Source: Talpa occidentalis
Lineage: Eukaryota; Chordata; Mammalia; Eulipotyphla; Talpidae
Reading direction: 5' to 3'
Assembly: GCF_014898055.3 (NCBI RefSeq)
Contig: NW_023601543.1
Location: forward strand, 63,191,782-63,255,781
Length of the DNA stretch: 64,000 nt
Made by a program: the position numbers and the translations under genes. Positions 1 to 11,300 of the stretch are shown here, piece after piece (position 1 is the stretch's first letter; each line of letters starts with the position of its first letter). The notes under the pieces are model-generated. The model was given only the letters and a program-made list of their open reading frames with translations. It was not told the DNA's origin and ran no database searches.

Positions 1-47
1 ACTCATCCAACTTAATAACAGTAACAACAAAAAAACCCAAATACACC

Positions 48-377
48 GGGCCTCCCCAGTGGCGCAGCGGTTGAGCGCTGGGTTGCGAAGCTGCCCGCGG
101 CCTCTGCGGCGCCGGTTCGATCCCCGGCTGCTTCCCGGCCACCAGAGGAGGGTCCCGCATGGCGCGCAGACCTCTCCTGCCGCCCGCTGCTCCCCTCAGC
201 AGTGTACTTCGGTCCTTCTGCCTGCTCTGCTCCCCACTCTGGATCTGGTGAATTCTCTCACCCTCCCGCGCTTCTGACTATACCCAGTGCATGTATAAAC
301 AAAACAAACAAACAAATAAAGAAAGAAAACATGCCTCTATTAAAAAAAAATATATATATATTAAAAAAAAAAAAAAA
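48..377 (+). mobile_element. tRNA-derived SINE, subfamily A2
   Basis: The head carries an A-box-like TGGCGCAGCGG and a B box GGTTCGATCCC, the internal Pol III promoter of tRNA-derived SINEs. The body ends CCCAGTGCATGTATAAAC, followed by the A2-specific ACATGCCTCTATT and poly-A. A perfect TSD CCAAATACACC flanks it (37-47 and 378-388), which implies a fairly young insertion. A 72-codon frame starting at GTG (59) is only the SINE consensus. Confidence 0.95.
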
Positions 378-432
378 CCAAATACACCAATTAAAAAATA
401 GGCACCAGGTCTTTGCTTAAAAAAATTTTTTT

Positions 433-690
433 TTAAAGATTTATTATGCATACAAGAATTGGGGTACAGGCAAGAGGTATGAGGGGGGTGAGAGGATTCA
501 CTAGAGACAAAGTGGGGAACAGAACAGGTGGATTTGACTGAAATACACTGCTGAAGAGAGGAGTGGGTGAGACAGGAGAGGTCTGCTACACCATGTGGTA
601 GCTCCCTGGCCGGGGATCGAGCTCGTGCTGCAGAGGCTGTGGATAGCTTCATAGGCTGTGTCTTAACCCCTTGCGCCACCAGGGAGGCCC
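433..690 (-). mobile_element. tRNA-derived SINE, family B (antisense)
   Basis: It reads poly-T, AAAGATTTATTATGCATACAA, body, then the reversed tRNA head ending CACCAGGGAGGCCC. A TSD of the form TGCTTAAAAAAA lies on both sides. The A-rich target inside the L1 is typical of L1-driven retroposition. Confidence 0.93.
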
Positions 691-948
691 CTGCTTAAAA
701 AAAATTAAGCGAAGAGGATATTCAGAAGGTCAATAAATGTATGAAAAATATTTAACATCACTTTTAATAAGGGAGCTACAATTCAAAGCCACAATGACAT
801 GTAATCTCATGCCCATGAGCATGCCCCCAAGAACAATTGCTAGATAGGATGTGGAGAAAGAGGGATTTTAATAAATTGTTGGTGGGAATGTAAACTGGTA
901 CAGGCATTTTGGAGAATGATCTGGATTTACCTTAAAAAACTAAAATGA

Positions 949-1216
949 GGGCCTCCCTTGTGGCACAGGGGTTAAAGTCTCAGCGCTATCAAGCTATTAC
1001 CAGCCACTGCAGCCTGAGTTTGATTCCTGGCCAGGGAGCTAACACACATGACATAGCAGACCTCCTGCCTTGCCTGCTGCTCCCCTCAGCAGTGTATTTC
1101 AGTAGATCCGCCTGTTCTGCTCCCCACTCTGTCCTTGGTGAATCCTCTCGCCCTCTGCACCTCCAGCTTATATTCCAGTTCTTATGTGCATAAATAAATA
1201 AATCTGAAAAAAAAAA
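949..1216 (+). mobile_element. tRNA-derived SINE, family B
   Basis: It starts GGGCCTCCCTTGTGGCACAG and ends with CATAAATAAATAAATCTG plus poly-A. The B box region is diverged (GAGTTTGATTCC). I could not define a convincing TSD, so this is probably an older copy. Confidence 0.92.
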
Positions 1217-1324
1217 GGAAAATAGTTACAAAAACTAGCAGACACTAATGAGCTTAGTGATGTTTCTGAGGTTAAGGGGAAGGAGACAGGGAGAAAGGCC
1301 CAAAGGAGTAAAAGCAATGGTGGT

Positions 1325-1420
1325 GGGGAAAAAGAAGAAATGCAGACTCTTAACAACCCAGGTCCTGCTGAATCAGACTCTGTACTCTAACAGGATCCCT
1401 AGGTGACTCAAAAGCTCAGT
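1325..1420 (+). mobile_element. Possible MER5-type (hAT-Charlie) fragment
   Basis: The stretch with CTGAATCAGACTCTG, then TAACAGGATCCCTAGGTGA, resembles the remembered core of the short non-autonomous hAT element MER5A. The ends are not resolvable. The identification is from memory of the family and is tentative. Confidence 0.4.
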
Positions 1421-1429
1421 AAAATTAAA

Positions 1430-2452
1430 CAACAACAAAACAAAACAAATAAATGGGCGAAGGACCCGAATGAACATTTTACCAAAGAATACATACAGGT
1501 AGCCAACAGGTACGTGAGAAGATGCTCAACATCAGTAATCATTATGCAAATAGAAATCAAGACCACAATGAGGTATTACTGCATCCCTGCCAGGAAGACT
1601 ATCTTAAAAAAGATAAGAGATAACAAGTATTGTGAGGGTGAGGGGAAAAGTAAACACTTGGGCAACATTGTTGGGAATGTAAATTGGTAGCAGCTATGGA
1701 AAATAAAATGAAGATTCCTCAAAAAATTAAAAATAGCTCTGCCATCCTGCTCCTGGGTATATATCTGGAGGGGATGAAATCACTATCGTGAAGAAATATC
1801 TATTCTTCTGTGTTCATTGTAGCTTTACTTACAATAGCCAAAATATGGAAGCAGCCAAAGTGTCCATCAAAAGATTAATGGATAAAGAAGATGTAATACA
1901 CACACACACACACACACACAAATATTCAATCAGAAAAAGAAGGAAAATCTGCCATTTGCAACAAGTTGTATCAAACTTGAAGGCATTACGCTTAGTGAAA
2001 TAAGTCAGAAAGAAAGACAAATATTGTATAATCTCACTTATGTGTGGAATCTAAAGAAGCCAGATTCAGAGACCAGAGTAGAGTGGGACCCCAGCAGCTG
2101 GGGGTAAGGGGAAGATATTGGTCAAAGTGCACAAGCTTCCAGTTATAACATTAACACATTCTGGGGTCTAATATACAACATGGTATTATAGCTAATAATA
2201 ATGTATTATATATTTGAAAGTTATTGAAAGTGGATCTTAAATATTCTTACCACAAGAAGGAAATGGTAATTATGTCATAGGATGGAGGTGTTAGCTCATT
2301 CTATTGTGACAATCATTTTGCAATAAATAAATGTATCAAATCAACATGTTATACACCTTAGAATTACACAATTGTAATTCTTACACAATTACACAGTTGT
2401 ACACAATTGTACACAAATCTTACACAATTGCAATTCAAATGTCAATTTTATT
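1430..2452 (+). mobile_element. LINE-1 3' end (sense)
   Basis: A 5'-truncated L1 running through the last part of ORF2 and the 3' UTR. Landmarks in order are AACATTTTACCAAAGAA, GTTGGGAATGTAAATTGG, GCTTTACTTACAATAGCCAA, AGTGAAATAAGTCAGA and TGTGTGGAATCTAAAGAAGC, then the terminal TTATACACCTTAGAATTAC. Frame-breaking changes make it a fossil. It contains a CA microsatellite. Confidence 0.85.
1899..1921. repeat. (CA)n microsatellite
   Basis: About eleven perfect CA units within the L1 fragment. They are likely length-polymorphic. Confidence 0.95.
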
Positions 2453-2454
2453 TC

Positions 2455-2735
2455 TTTTTTTTTTCTTAAAGATTTATTTATTTATGCATACAAGAACTGG
2501 GGTACAGGCCAAAGATGTGGGGGGAGGGGTGGGAGGATTCACTAGAGATAGAGCGGGGAACAGAACAGGCAGACTGACTGAAATACACTGCTGAGGGGAG
2601 CAGCGGACGAGACAGGAGAGGTCTCCTGCGTTATGTGGGTAGCTTTCTGGCTGGCAGGGGATCGAACTTGTGCTGCAGAGGCTGCAGATAGCTTCATAAT
2701 GCTGTGTTTAACCCCTTGCGCCACCAGGGAAGCCT
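2455..2735 (-). mobile_element. tRNA-derived SINE, family B (antisense)
   Basis: It begins TTTTCTTAAAGATTTATTTA and ends CACCAGGGAAGCCT. The TSD is TGTCAATTTTATTTC on the left (about 2,440) and TGTCAATTGTATTTC on the right (2,736-2,750), with one mismatch. Confidence 0.95.
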
Positions 2736-2750
2736 GTCAATTGTATTTCA

Positions 2751-3228
2751 AGCTGAAAAGAAGTGCTCTTTGAATCAGTGCCTGTGGAACAGAGGGTAAG
2801 AAAGCAGAATTGGGCAAGTGAGAAGTAAAGCGTCCATGCAGGCTTGAAGACAGGCTTGGCAGATTCTGCAGGGGGCTCTGGAGTTAGAAGAACCCTACAG
2901 AGTTGTCCAAAGCTGGAGTGGGGATGGCCATGTCTCCATACCCCTGCACCGACCAAACATTGGATGTGGGCTGTCCTGGTGACTCTCCTCAGTGGAAGAA
3001 ACCTTAGACGCTACCGTCTAAGGGCTATCTGTTGACCATACTCTTAAAGTTGTTCAAGAATTCCTTCATTGAAGGACGATCTGGGTAGAGTATCACAGAC
3101 TCCACCCTGATGTCCACTGGAGGAATAAACCAAGAAATAAAAAAAGAAAAAAGAAATCCTAGGGAGGGTATTTGAAAAAATGCCAGATAGTACTCCAGAA
3201 AAGTTATATCAAATTATACTAAATTTCT
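2751..3228. other. Unassigned DNA
   Basis: No gene, exon or repeat recognised. The sequence is mixed, without long open frames, and becomes A-rich near 3,130-3,170. It may be a degraded LTR, but I see no diagnostic ends. Confidence 0.5.
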
Positions 3229-3494
3229 TTTTTTTTAAATATTTATTTATTTATGCATACAAGAACTGGGGTACAGGCCAGAGGTGTCTGGGGTGAGAGG
3301 ATTCACCAGAGACATAGTGGGGAACAGAACTGACAGACTGACTGAAATACACTGCTGATGGGAGCAGCAGGTGAGTCAGAGAGGTCTGCTGCACCATGTG
3401 GGTAACTCTCTGGCCGGGGATCGAACTCATGCTGCAGTGGCTGTGGACAGCTTCATAGGTTGCATCTTAACCCCTTGCGCCACCAGGGAGGCCC
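3229..3494 (-). mobile_element. tRNA-derived SINE, family B (antisense)
   Basis: Poly-T followed by TATTTATTTATTTATGCATA, ending CACCAGGGAGGCCC. The TSD is approximate: TATACTAAATTTC on the left and TATACTAACTTTC on the right. Confidence 0.94.
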
Positions 3495-4315
3495 TATACT
3501 AACTTTCAACCTAGAATAAAGAACTCTTACAATTCAATCTAAAAAAAAAATCGAATTAAAAATGATGAAAGGATTTGAATAGCTATTTCACCAAAGGCAA
3601 TATATAAATGACTAGTAAGTAAATGAAAAGATGCTTAACGTCATTGTTATCAGGATAATGCAAATCAAAACCACGAGATACCATTTCATGCCCACTAGAA
3701 TGGCTAGACTAAAGATGACAGTACAAAATGACAGTACAAAATTGTGCAGAAATGGGAACACTCATCTATTGATGCTAAGTTTAAAAAATTGGTACAACTT
3801 TGCAAAGTGGTTTGGTGGTTTCTTAAAAAGTCAAACATAAATTTACCATATAACCCAGGAATTCCACTCTTAAGTATCTACACAAGAGAAAACAAAGTGC
3901 ATGTCTACAAAAAGATGTAGACAGAATAGTCGAAGGGTGGAAACAACCCACACATATCTACGCCCTGCTGAATATGTAAACAAAATGTAAAATGTCCATA
4001 TACATATTTTGCCATGAAGAGGAAGGAAGCACTGAAACATGCTACTGTATGCATGAACTTAAAACATCACGCTAAGTGGAAGAAGCCAGACTCACAAGAA
4101 TACAGATTGCATGATACTATTCATATGAAAAGTCCACAAAAAGTCTATTGAGAGTGGCTGCCTGGGGTTGAGGTGATATAAATATTCTGAAACTGTTTTG
4201 TGGAGATGGTTGTGCAACTCAATGCATTGATACAAATCATTGATTGCATACTTAAAAATGAGTGACTTTTATGGTAGTAAATTATGCTTCAATAAAGTTG
4301 TTTTCACCTTAATTC
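3495..4315 (+). mobile_element. LINE-1 3' end (sense)
   Basis: L1 order is clear: TTTCACCAAAGGCAATATAT, AGATGCTTAACGTCATTG, CACTAGAATGGCTAGA, GGAATTCCACTCTTAAGTAT, and a terminal GCTTCAATAAAGTTG. A 69-codon frame at 3,631-3,840 is L1-derived. It is an older subfamily than the L1 at 1,430, judging by divergence. Confidence 0.8.
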
Positions 4316-4902
4316 AATCTGGATCTAGAATATTTCACAAATAAAATATTTAGTTTTTTCATAAACATGACGGTTATTTCCTGCATTTTTATTCAATTCT
4401 CAGAACTGTCATTAGGTTTTAAATTGGATTCACAGATATGACATGTAGACAATTTTCTCATTGAGATTTAGTATATTATTTATTCCTGACTCATGTGATT
4501 CCCAGGTATTTAAAATGTATGAATTATTTATGGTCCAGATGGTGATCTGATACTACGCTGCATCTCAAAATGTTTGTGCTTTTGCTGAATGCATAGGCGT
4601 TCAATTATAAAATTCATGTTGGTCTTTAGGTACTAGCATAACAGCTCAAGGCATTTTTTATTAACAATAAACACTTCAGGTACTAGCAATGTTTTTCACT
4701 TTTGGCTTTCATTACTTAGAATTAAACACTATTCTTTTATAGGAGCTACATAGTTAAGGAAGTGAAAAGATTGAATTTTTTTCTTCTTAGCCAAAAATTA
4801 AAGATTTCTAAGTTTCAATATGGGAAGCTATGAATAGACTGCTAATTGTTCCCAATATTTTTTTCTTAAATAGAAACCTGAATTTAAGAATGTAAAATTT
4901 CG
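4316..4902. other. AT-rich unassigned DNA
   Basis: I see no gene, RNA or recognisable transposon. The segment is AT-rich with no long open frame. It may be unique intergenic sequence or a very old repeat. Confidence 0.5.
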
Positions 4903-5171
4903 GGGCCTTCCTGGTAGCCTAGGGGCTAAGTCTCAGAGCTATCACCTCTATGGCCAGAGTTGGATCCCCAGGCAGGGAGCTGACCCACATATAGCCCAGC
5001 AGACCTCTCCTGGCTTGCTCACTGATCCCCTTAGCTGTGTGTATCAGTCAAGCCACCTGTTCTGCTCCCTACCCTGTTTCTGGTGAATGCTCTCACCCCG
5101 CACATCTCTGGCCTACACCCCAGTTCTTCTACACACACACACACACACACAGACACACACACAGACACACG
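4903..5171 (+). mobile_element. tRNA-derived SINE, family B, with CA-expanded tail
   Basis: The diverged head GGGGCCTTCCTGGTAGCC leads to a normal family B body. The usual AAATAAATAAATC tail is replaced by CA/GACACA repeats (about 5,130-5,171). The flanks share GTAAAATTTC and GTAAAATTGC as the TSD. Confidence 0.88.
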
Positions 5172-5610
5172 GTAAAATTGCTTCTTAGAATATAGACTAC
5201 ATCACTCAACTTACTTTACAGTTAGGTATGGTCATATGCCTGCATTCTAGCTAATCATGTGAACAGAAATATTTATAACTTGCAAATTATGTCCTTTAAA
5301 AGGTGGAGTTTGCTTCTCCTTTTCTCTTCCTTGAAAGAGGGATGTTCTCAAGAGCCATCTTGGACCATGTGGACAAAGCCCACCCAGGCAGTTTTCTAAG
5401 ACAGAAGGACCAGGGATGGCAGTTCCATAAGACAGACGGGGACTGGGAAATACAATGATGTCGACAGAACAGTTTGGGACTATACATGCACAGATGGTGA
5501 CACAAAGGAGAAATGATCTGCTTTCTGATTGTAAAACATTATTATTTTGACTGTGAGACAACAGCTAAAAACTATATTTTAATGAAAAACACTGACACTT
5601 AAGCATAATC
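5172..5610. other. Unassigned DNA, possible old LTR
   Basis: Phrases such as GCCATCTTGGACCATGTGGA recall mammalian MLT-type LTRs, but neither end nor a polyadenylation region can be placed. No coding signal is seen on either strand. Confidence 0.35.
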
Positions 5611-5812
5611 ACAGAAAAAAAATTGAGATACATTTGACATAGTATATTAGCTTCAGGTGTACAATATAATGATTCCATGTTTGTATATACTGCAAAATTA
5701 TCACCACAATAAGTCTAGTAAACATCCACAGATAGTTACAGATTTTGTGCTTGTGTGATGAAAACTTTTAAGATTTATTCTTTCAGCAACTTTCAAATAT
5801 ACAATGCAGTAT

Positions 5813-6087
5813 CTTTTTTTTTTTTTTAAAGATTTATTTATTTATTTATACAAGCATTGGGTACAGTCAGACGCGCGAGAGGGTGAGAGAATTCACCAGA
5901 GCCAGAGTGGGGAACAGAACAGGCAGACTGATGAAATACACTGCTGAGGGGAGCAGTGGGCATGGCAGGAGAGGTCTGTCGCGCCATGTGGGACCCTCGC
6001 TGGCGGCCGTGGATCAAACCAGTGCTGCAGAGACAGCGGGCAGCTTCGCAGCCCAGTGCTCAACTGCTGCACCACCAGGGGAGGCCC
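5813..6087 (-). mobile_element. tRNA-derived SINE, family A (antisense)
   Basis: It has the family A tail complement (CAAGCATTGGGTACAGTCAG) and ends CACCAGGGGAGGCCC. Its TSD TGCAGTATCTTTT is seen at about 5,805 and 6,088. It lies in the left target duplication of the neighbouring family B copy, so it inserted second. Confidence 0.94.
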
Positions 6088-6100
6088 TGCAGTATCTTTT

Positions 6101-6366
6101 TAAAAAATATTTATTTATTTATGCATACAAGAACTGGGGTACAGGCTGGAGGTGTGGAGGGTGAGAGGATTCGCCAGAAACAGAGTGGGGAACAGAACAG
6201 GCGGATTGACTGAAATACACTGCTGAGGGGAGCAGCGGGCGAGACAGGAGAGGTCTGCTGCGCCATGTGGGTCACCTACCTGGCTGGGGATTGAACTCAT
6301 GCTGCAGAGGCTGCGGATTGCTTCATAGTGCTGCGAAGTAACCCCTTGCACCACCAAGGAGGCCCC
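6101..6366 (-). mobile_element. tRNA-derived SINE, family B (antisense)
   Basis: The tail complement TATTTATTTATTTATGCATA is followed by a normal body. The TSD CAATGCAGTATC occurs at 5,802-5,813 and 6,367-6,378, so the two copies now bracket both SINEs. Confidence 0.94.
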
Positions 6367-7613
6367 CAATGCAGTATCATTAACTATGTCACCATATAGC
6401 TAAAGTTCGTACCTTTTGACCATTTCACATACTCCCTTCCCCTGCCTCTGGCAACCACCAATCTGTTCTCTGTATCTATGAGTTTTTCTGTTTTAGGTTT
6501 TTTTTTTAGATTCCACATATAAGTGAGATCATATAGAATATGTCTTTCTCTGTCTGACTTACTTCACTTACTAAAATGTTGTTAATATTCATCCATGTTC
6601 TTGCAAATGGTAAGAGTTCTTTGTTTTTCTTTTATGGCTGAACAATATTCCATTTTGTATATATATTACAATTTCTTTATTCATTTGTCCACTGATGGAC
6701 ACAGGTTGCTTATATGTCTTGGCTATTGTCAATAGTGGTGCAATGAACATGGAGATACATGTCTTTGAGTTCGTGTTTTCATGTTCTTCAGATAAATGTC
6801 CAGAAGTGGAACTGCCAGATCATATGCTAGTTCTATTATTAGGTGTTTTGAGGAATCTCTATGTTGTTTCCATAGTGGTTGCACTGATTTACATTCCCAC
6901 TACCAGTGGAGAAATGTTCCCTTTTCTTCACATCTTCACTGAAATTTGTGTTTCCCTGTCTGACTTACTTCACTTAGCAAACCACTCTCTATGTCCATAA
7001 AGGAGTCTGAGTGGTGACAAAATGAACATCTTATTTGTGACCACACAAAAGGAAGGACGGATTTCAAGCATGCCGATATGTAAAACAAGGTCTCAATCAG
7101 ACAGACAGACTTGTAGATACTGGAGAAGTGTCTCTAACAAGTAAGGAAAGATCTCAAACAAGTCAGATATTGTCTCTGATGTGTCAGAAAGAGTCTCAGT
7201 CAGGAAGAGTTTTAAACGAATTGAGGAAAATCTCAAATATTTCTGAAAGGGTCTCAAGCAAAGTTAATAATGGAAACAAATACATAAGGAAGGGTGTCAA
7301 GCAGAAAGGAACAGTCTTGAATAGTCAGAAAAGATTTCAAACATGTTGGAAAGGGCCTCAGGTATGTCACAAAGGGTCCCAAATACTCTGGAAGAGTCTT
7401 ACAAAATTATGAATGGTCTCAAATAACGTGAGGAAGCATCTTAAACAAATGATGAAGTACCCTGAATCTCATAGGAAAGATCTCAAAGTGACCAAGTAGA
7501 ATTTTAGATAAAACAAGAAGGGACTAAGACAAGAAGTGTATCAAATACATCAAAAAGGGTTTCAAACATGTCTGTGAAGGTCTTAAAACAGTTTGTAAGA
7601 AATTCAAATACAG

Positions 7614-7848
7614 GGGCCTCCCTGGTGGCCTCGGGGTTAAGTCTAAGCGCTATCACTGCTAAGACCTGAGTTCTGTCGCCAGCCAGGGAGCAACCCACAT
7701 GGCACAACAGATCTCTCCTGTCTCACCCGCTGCTCTCCTTAGCAGTGTAATTTAGTAGATCTGCCTGTTCTGCTCCCCACTATGTCTCTTTCTCTCACCC
7801 CCTGCACCCCAGTTCTTCTATGTATAAATAAATAAATCTTTAAAAAAA
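7614..7848 (+). mobile_element. tRNA-derived SINE, family B, in the array
   Basis: It starts GGGCCTCCCTGGTGGCCTC and ends ATGTATAAATAAATAAATC plus A(n). The TSD is imperfect (AATTCAAATACA and AATTAAATACATA). It is slightly short, with an internal loss near the TCTCTTTCTCTCACC segment. Confidence 0.92.
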
Positions 7849-8197
7849 GATAATTAAATACATAAGCGTCACAAACTTGTAAGCAAAAGTTTTGATGACA
7901 TTTGAAAGGGTCACATACAGAGAGAAATTGTCTTTAATATGTAATGAAGGGTTTCAAACATGTCAGAAAGGATTGCACGTGTGTCAGGAGATGTAACAAC
8001 AACATTACGAAGTCTCCAATAATTAGGAATGACCATGATAGATTAGGAAGTGGCTCAAACGGGTTGGCGGGCATCTTAAATATATCAGTCAGTCTTGGCC
8101 ATCTTAGGAAGAATTCTAAGTAAGTAAAATCTTATTTCAAATACAAAAACGCTTTCAAATAGGTTAAGAAGGCTCTCAAATTCATCAGGAATTATTT

Positions 8198-8459
8198 CTT
8201 TTTTTAAAGATATATTTATTTATACAAGCACTGGGTACAGTCAGAAGCGTGGGAGGGTGAGAGAATTCACCAGAGCCAGAGTGGGAGCAGAACAGGCAGA
8301 AGGACCGAGGTACACTGCTGAGGGGAGCAGCGGGCACGGCAGGAGAGGTCTGCGCGCCATGTGGGATCTTCGCCAGTGGCTGGGGATCGAACCGATGCAG
8401 CAGAGGCTGCGGGCAGCTTTGCAGCCCAGCGCTCAACCACTGCGCCACCGGGGAGGCCC
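8198..8459 (-). mobile_element. tRNA-derived SINE, family A (antisense), in the array
   Basis: A perfect 16-bp TSD CATCAGGAATTATTTC (8,182-8,197 and 8,460-8,475) is itself array sequence, so this SINE post-dates the array. It is the only minus-strand SINE found inside an array block. Confidence 0.96.
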
Positions 8460-9235
8460 CATCAGGAATTATTTCAAAGAGCAAGCATCTCAAAGTCGGA
8501 AGCTCTTAAAACAAGTCAGTAGGGACCCCAAACAAAATAGAATGTGTCTCAAACATGTCAGGAAGGCTTTGAAACATGACGTGGTCTCTGAATCGTCGGG
8601 AAGAGTCTCACATGCTTCAAGGAGGGTTTCAAACACATCAGCAAGCATGTCAGATATGTCCAGAAGTGTCAAATATGTCAGTTAAAGTATCTAATACATC
8701 TGGAAGGATCTCAGACACATCAGGAAGTATCTAAATGTTTTGAGGAAGAATCTTACAGTTAGATCAGGTCTCAAACCTTTCAGCCAGGATATTAAGCTTG
8801 TAAGAATGAGCCTCCAGCAAGTCAGGAAGGGTATAAAACATGATAGGAAGGGTCTCAAAGTTTTTAGGAGGAGTCTCAAATAGTCAGGAGGGGTCTCCGA
8901 TTATCAGGAAGAAATATTAACCTTTTAGGAATCATCTAATACAAGCAGGGAGCTGCGAAACTATCAAGAAGACTTAAACATGTTAGGAAGAGTCAGGTTA
9001 GAAACTGTCTCAATCATACAAGGAAGGAGTAAAACAAAACCAGAAGTTGTCTCACTCAAGTGAGGGAGGATCTCAAACAGACCAAAAGACTATCAAGTAT
9101 GGATGGAAGGGTCTGAAACATGTCAGTCTCCTGGAAATTGGGAAATGTCACAGTAAGTCAAAATGATCTGAAATACATGGGGAAGAGGATGAATCAAATC
9201 ACGAAGGGCACTATATTTGTCAGAAAGTCTTTATT

Positions 9236-10250
9236 TTAAAAGTGGCTTTGGGGGCCTCTCTGGTGGCACGAGGGGTTAAACACCGCACTATGAAGCGGTC
9301 CGCAGCCTCTGCAGCACGAGTTTGATCCCCGGCAGGCCAAGGGGCAGTCCACGTGGTGCAGCAGGCCTCTCCTGTCTCGCCCGCTGCTCCCCTCGCAGTG
9401 TATTTCAGTCAATCTGCCTGTTCTGTTCCCCGCTCTGTCTCTGGTGAATCCTCTCAGCCCCCTGCATCTCTGGCCTGTACCCCAGCTCTTGTATGCATAA
9501 ATAAATAAATCTTTTTTAAAAAAAATGACTTTGTTGAGATAGGATACACATAACTACCATCCACCTACTTAAAGTGTATAATTCGATCGTTTTTAGTTAT
9601 TCACATATAAGTATAACCATCATCACAGTCGATTTCAGAACATTTTCACCATTTCACAAAGAAACCCCATATCTCTTGTTATCACCTACCTAATCCCTGT
9701 CCTGGACCCCAACATTAAGTAACCATTAATCTAAATTCCGGTTTCAATAGATTTTCCTATACTGGCTTTGCATATCAATTGGACAATATAATAGGTGGTC
9801 TTTTTCCCTTAGCATATTGGTTTCTCTCACTAAACATAATGCTTTCAAGTTTCACCCATATTGCAGTGTATGTCAGTACTTCATTCCTATTTATTGGTCA
9901 GTTGTATGGATAGACCACATTTTGGTTATCCATTTGTCCACTGATGGACATTTGTGCTGTTTCTGCTTTTTGGCTATTATAAATAATTGTAAACATTCAT
10001 GTACAGGTTTTTGCTTTCAATTCTCTTGAATATCTGTCTAGGCATGAAATTGTTGAATTTATGGCAACTCTATGTTTCATTGTTTGAGGAACTGCCAGAC
10101 TGTTTTCCAAAGCAGTTGTATCATTTCATAGTCCCATAGCAGTGCAAGATGGTTCTGATTTCTCAACATCCTTAACAATACTTGTTATTTCACTGACTCT
10201 AGTCATTCCAGTGGGTGAAAAGTAGTATCTCACTGTGGTTTTTGATCAGA
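9236..10250 (-). mobile_element. LINE-1 3' end (antisense) inside the array
   Basis: From the 3' terminus inward: GACTTTGTTGAGATAGGATA, CACCTACTTAAAGTGTATAA, TTTCAATAGATTTTCCTATA, CTGATGGACATTTGTGC and TAAATAATTGTAAACATTCA. Array units resume immediately at 10,250. A family B SINE interrupts its first 20 bases. Confidence 0.85.
9252..9525 (+). mobile_element. tRNA-derived SINE, family B
   Basis: Full-length body with a TGCATAAATAAATAAATC tail. It inserted a few bases into the antisense L1, whose GTGGCTTTG / ATGACTTTG start occurs on both sides as a diverged TSD. Confidence 0.93.
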
Positions 10251-10465
10251 AACTTTTATACACATTAGGAGGGTCATACACAAGTAAGGAAGGGTCTCAA
10301 AGAGTCAAAAGAGTCTCAATTATGTAAGGAATGGAAGCAGAGTAGACACGAAAAGATTTGAATACCTTAGAACACATGAAAAGTCTCTAATATTCTTGAA
10401 AGTCTCAAAAAGTCAGAAAGGATTAAAATCATGTCAGGAATGGTGCCAAACATGGCAGAAATTGA
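10250..10465. repeat. 21-bp tandem array, block 2
   Basis: About ten units, for example GTAAGGAAGGGTCTCAAAGA near 10,285. It lies between two antisense L1 pieces. Confidence 0.8.
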
Positions 10466-11300
10466 TGAGTGCAAGTGTATAGAAATAAAATAGATTTTTG
10501 CATATTGATCTTGTATTCTGCAACCTTACTGAACTCATTAGTTTAATCATTTTTTTAAAAAAAAAATTATTTATGTATACAAGAGCTGGGGTACAAGCCA
10601 GAGATGCAGCGGTGGGGGGGAGGCGGTGGGGGTGGAGGTGGTGGTGAGAGGATTCACCAGAGACAGAGCGGGGAACAGAACACGCAGACTGACTGAAACA
10701 CACGCTGAGGGGAGCAATGGGTGAGAAAGGAGAGGTGTGCTGCGCCATGTGGGTTGCTCCCTGGCCGGCCGGAGATCGAACTCATGCTGCAGAGGCTGGG
10801 GATTGCTTCATAGTGCAGTGCTTAACCCCTTGCACCACAAGGGAGGCCCTTAATCACTTTTTTTTTTTTTGGTGGATTCCTTAGGATTTTCTATATTTAA
10901 GATCATGTCGTTTGTGAAGAGAGATAGTTGTATCTTCTCCTTTCCAATTTGAATCTCTTTTATTTCCTTTTTTTTTTGTCTAACTGCCCTAGCTAGAACT
11001 TCCAGTACAATGTTAAATGGAAGCAGCAAGAGCAAACAAACATGTCCAATTCCTGACCTTTGAGAGAAAGCATAGGTCATTCACCATTATGTGTGAAGTA
11101 ACCTGTGGGTTTTCCTTAGATGCCTTTTTATAAGGTTGAAGAAGTTCTCCTAGGAAAATTCCCACTTGGGTCATGGTGCATAATACTTTTTACACATTTA
11201 TGGATTCAGTTTGTTGGTAATTTGTTGAATTTTTAGGGGGGTGGTCTATATTCCTAAGGGATATTGATCTGTAATTTTCTTTTCTTATGATGGCTTTTTT
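10466..11300 (-). mobile_element. LINE-1 ORF2 region (antisense)
   Basis: Reading + gives the reverse of ORF2: TTGTATTCTGCAACCTTACT, AGATCATGTCGTTTGTGAA, and AATGTTAAATGGAAGCAG, the region that encodes the reverse transcriptase. Stops and indels show it is inactive. It may belong to the same insertion as 9,236-10,250, with a deletion and array DNA between. Confidence 0.75.
10551..10849 (-). mobile_element. tRNA-derived SINE, family B (antisense)
   Basis: A GGT/GGC-rich expansion near 10,608-10,648 lengthens the copy. The TSD is TTAATCATTTTTT on the left and TTAATCACTTTTT on the right. Confidence 0.92.

Larger units (their letters stand above)
1..948 (+). mobile_element. LINE-1 3' fragment (sense), split by two SINEs
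   Basis: Remnants of the L1 ORF2 end and 3' region lie at 1-47, 389-432 and 691-948. The phrases recall the standard L1 order: AAAAATAGGCACCAGG, then an ATGAAAAATATTTAACATCA-like segment, then GGTGGGAATGTAAACTGGTA. Several stops interrupt the frame, so it is dead. The SINEs at 48-377 and 433-690 inserted into it later. Confidence 0.75.
5611..7040 (-). mobile_element. LINE-1 3' end (antisense), split by two SINEs
   Basis: Read on + it goes from the L1 3' terminus inward: TTGAGATACATTTGACATA, TTCAGGTGTACAATATAATG, AATAAGTCTAGTAAACATCC, then TCTGTATCTATGAGTTT, AGTGAGATCATATAGAA and TTTATGGCTGAACAATATTC. SINEs at 5,813-6,087 and 6,101-6,366 interrupt it. The right end abuts the start of the 21-bp array. 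Confidence 0.85.
7050..9235. repeat. Degenerate 21-bp tandem array, block 1
   Basis: Successive units of about 21 bp approximate GTCTCAAATATGTCAGGAAG plus one G. Good examples are GGGTCTCAAGCAAAGTTAAT near 7,250 and CTCAAACATGTCAGGAAGGC near 8,550. Individual units differ by several substitutions and indels of 1-3 bp. SINEs at 7,614-7,848 and 8,198-8,459 are later insertions. Short frames here encode seven-residue periodic peptides and are by-products of the 21-bp period. I do not recognise the family. Confidence 0.88.

Noticed and set aside
48..130. tRNA gene at SINE heads (A and B boxes present)
   Set aside because: The heads do not close a tRNA cloverleaf end and always continue into the SINE body. 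They are tRNA-derived promoters.
59..277. 72-codon frames that recur at many sites (e.g. 59, 17,960, 32,055, and minus strand at 11,351, 47,102 and 48,352)
   Set aside because: They are the SINE family A consensus read in one frame from a GTG. They lack a proper ATG and track the repeat, not a gene.
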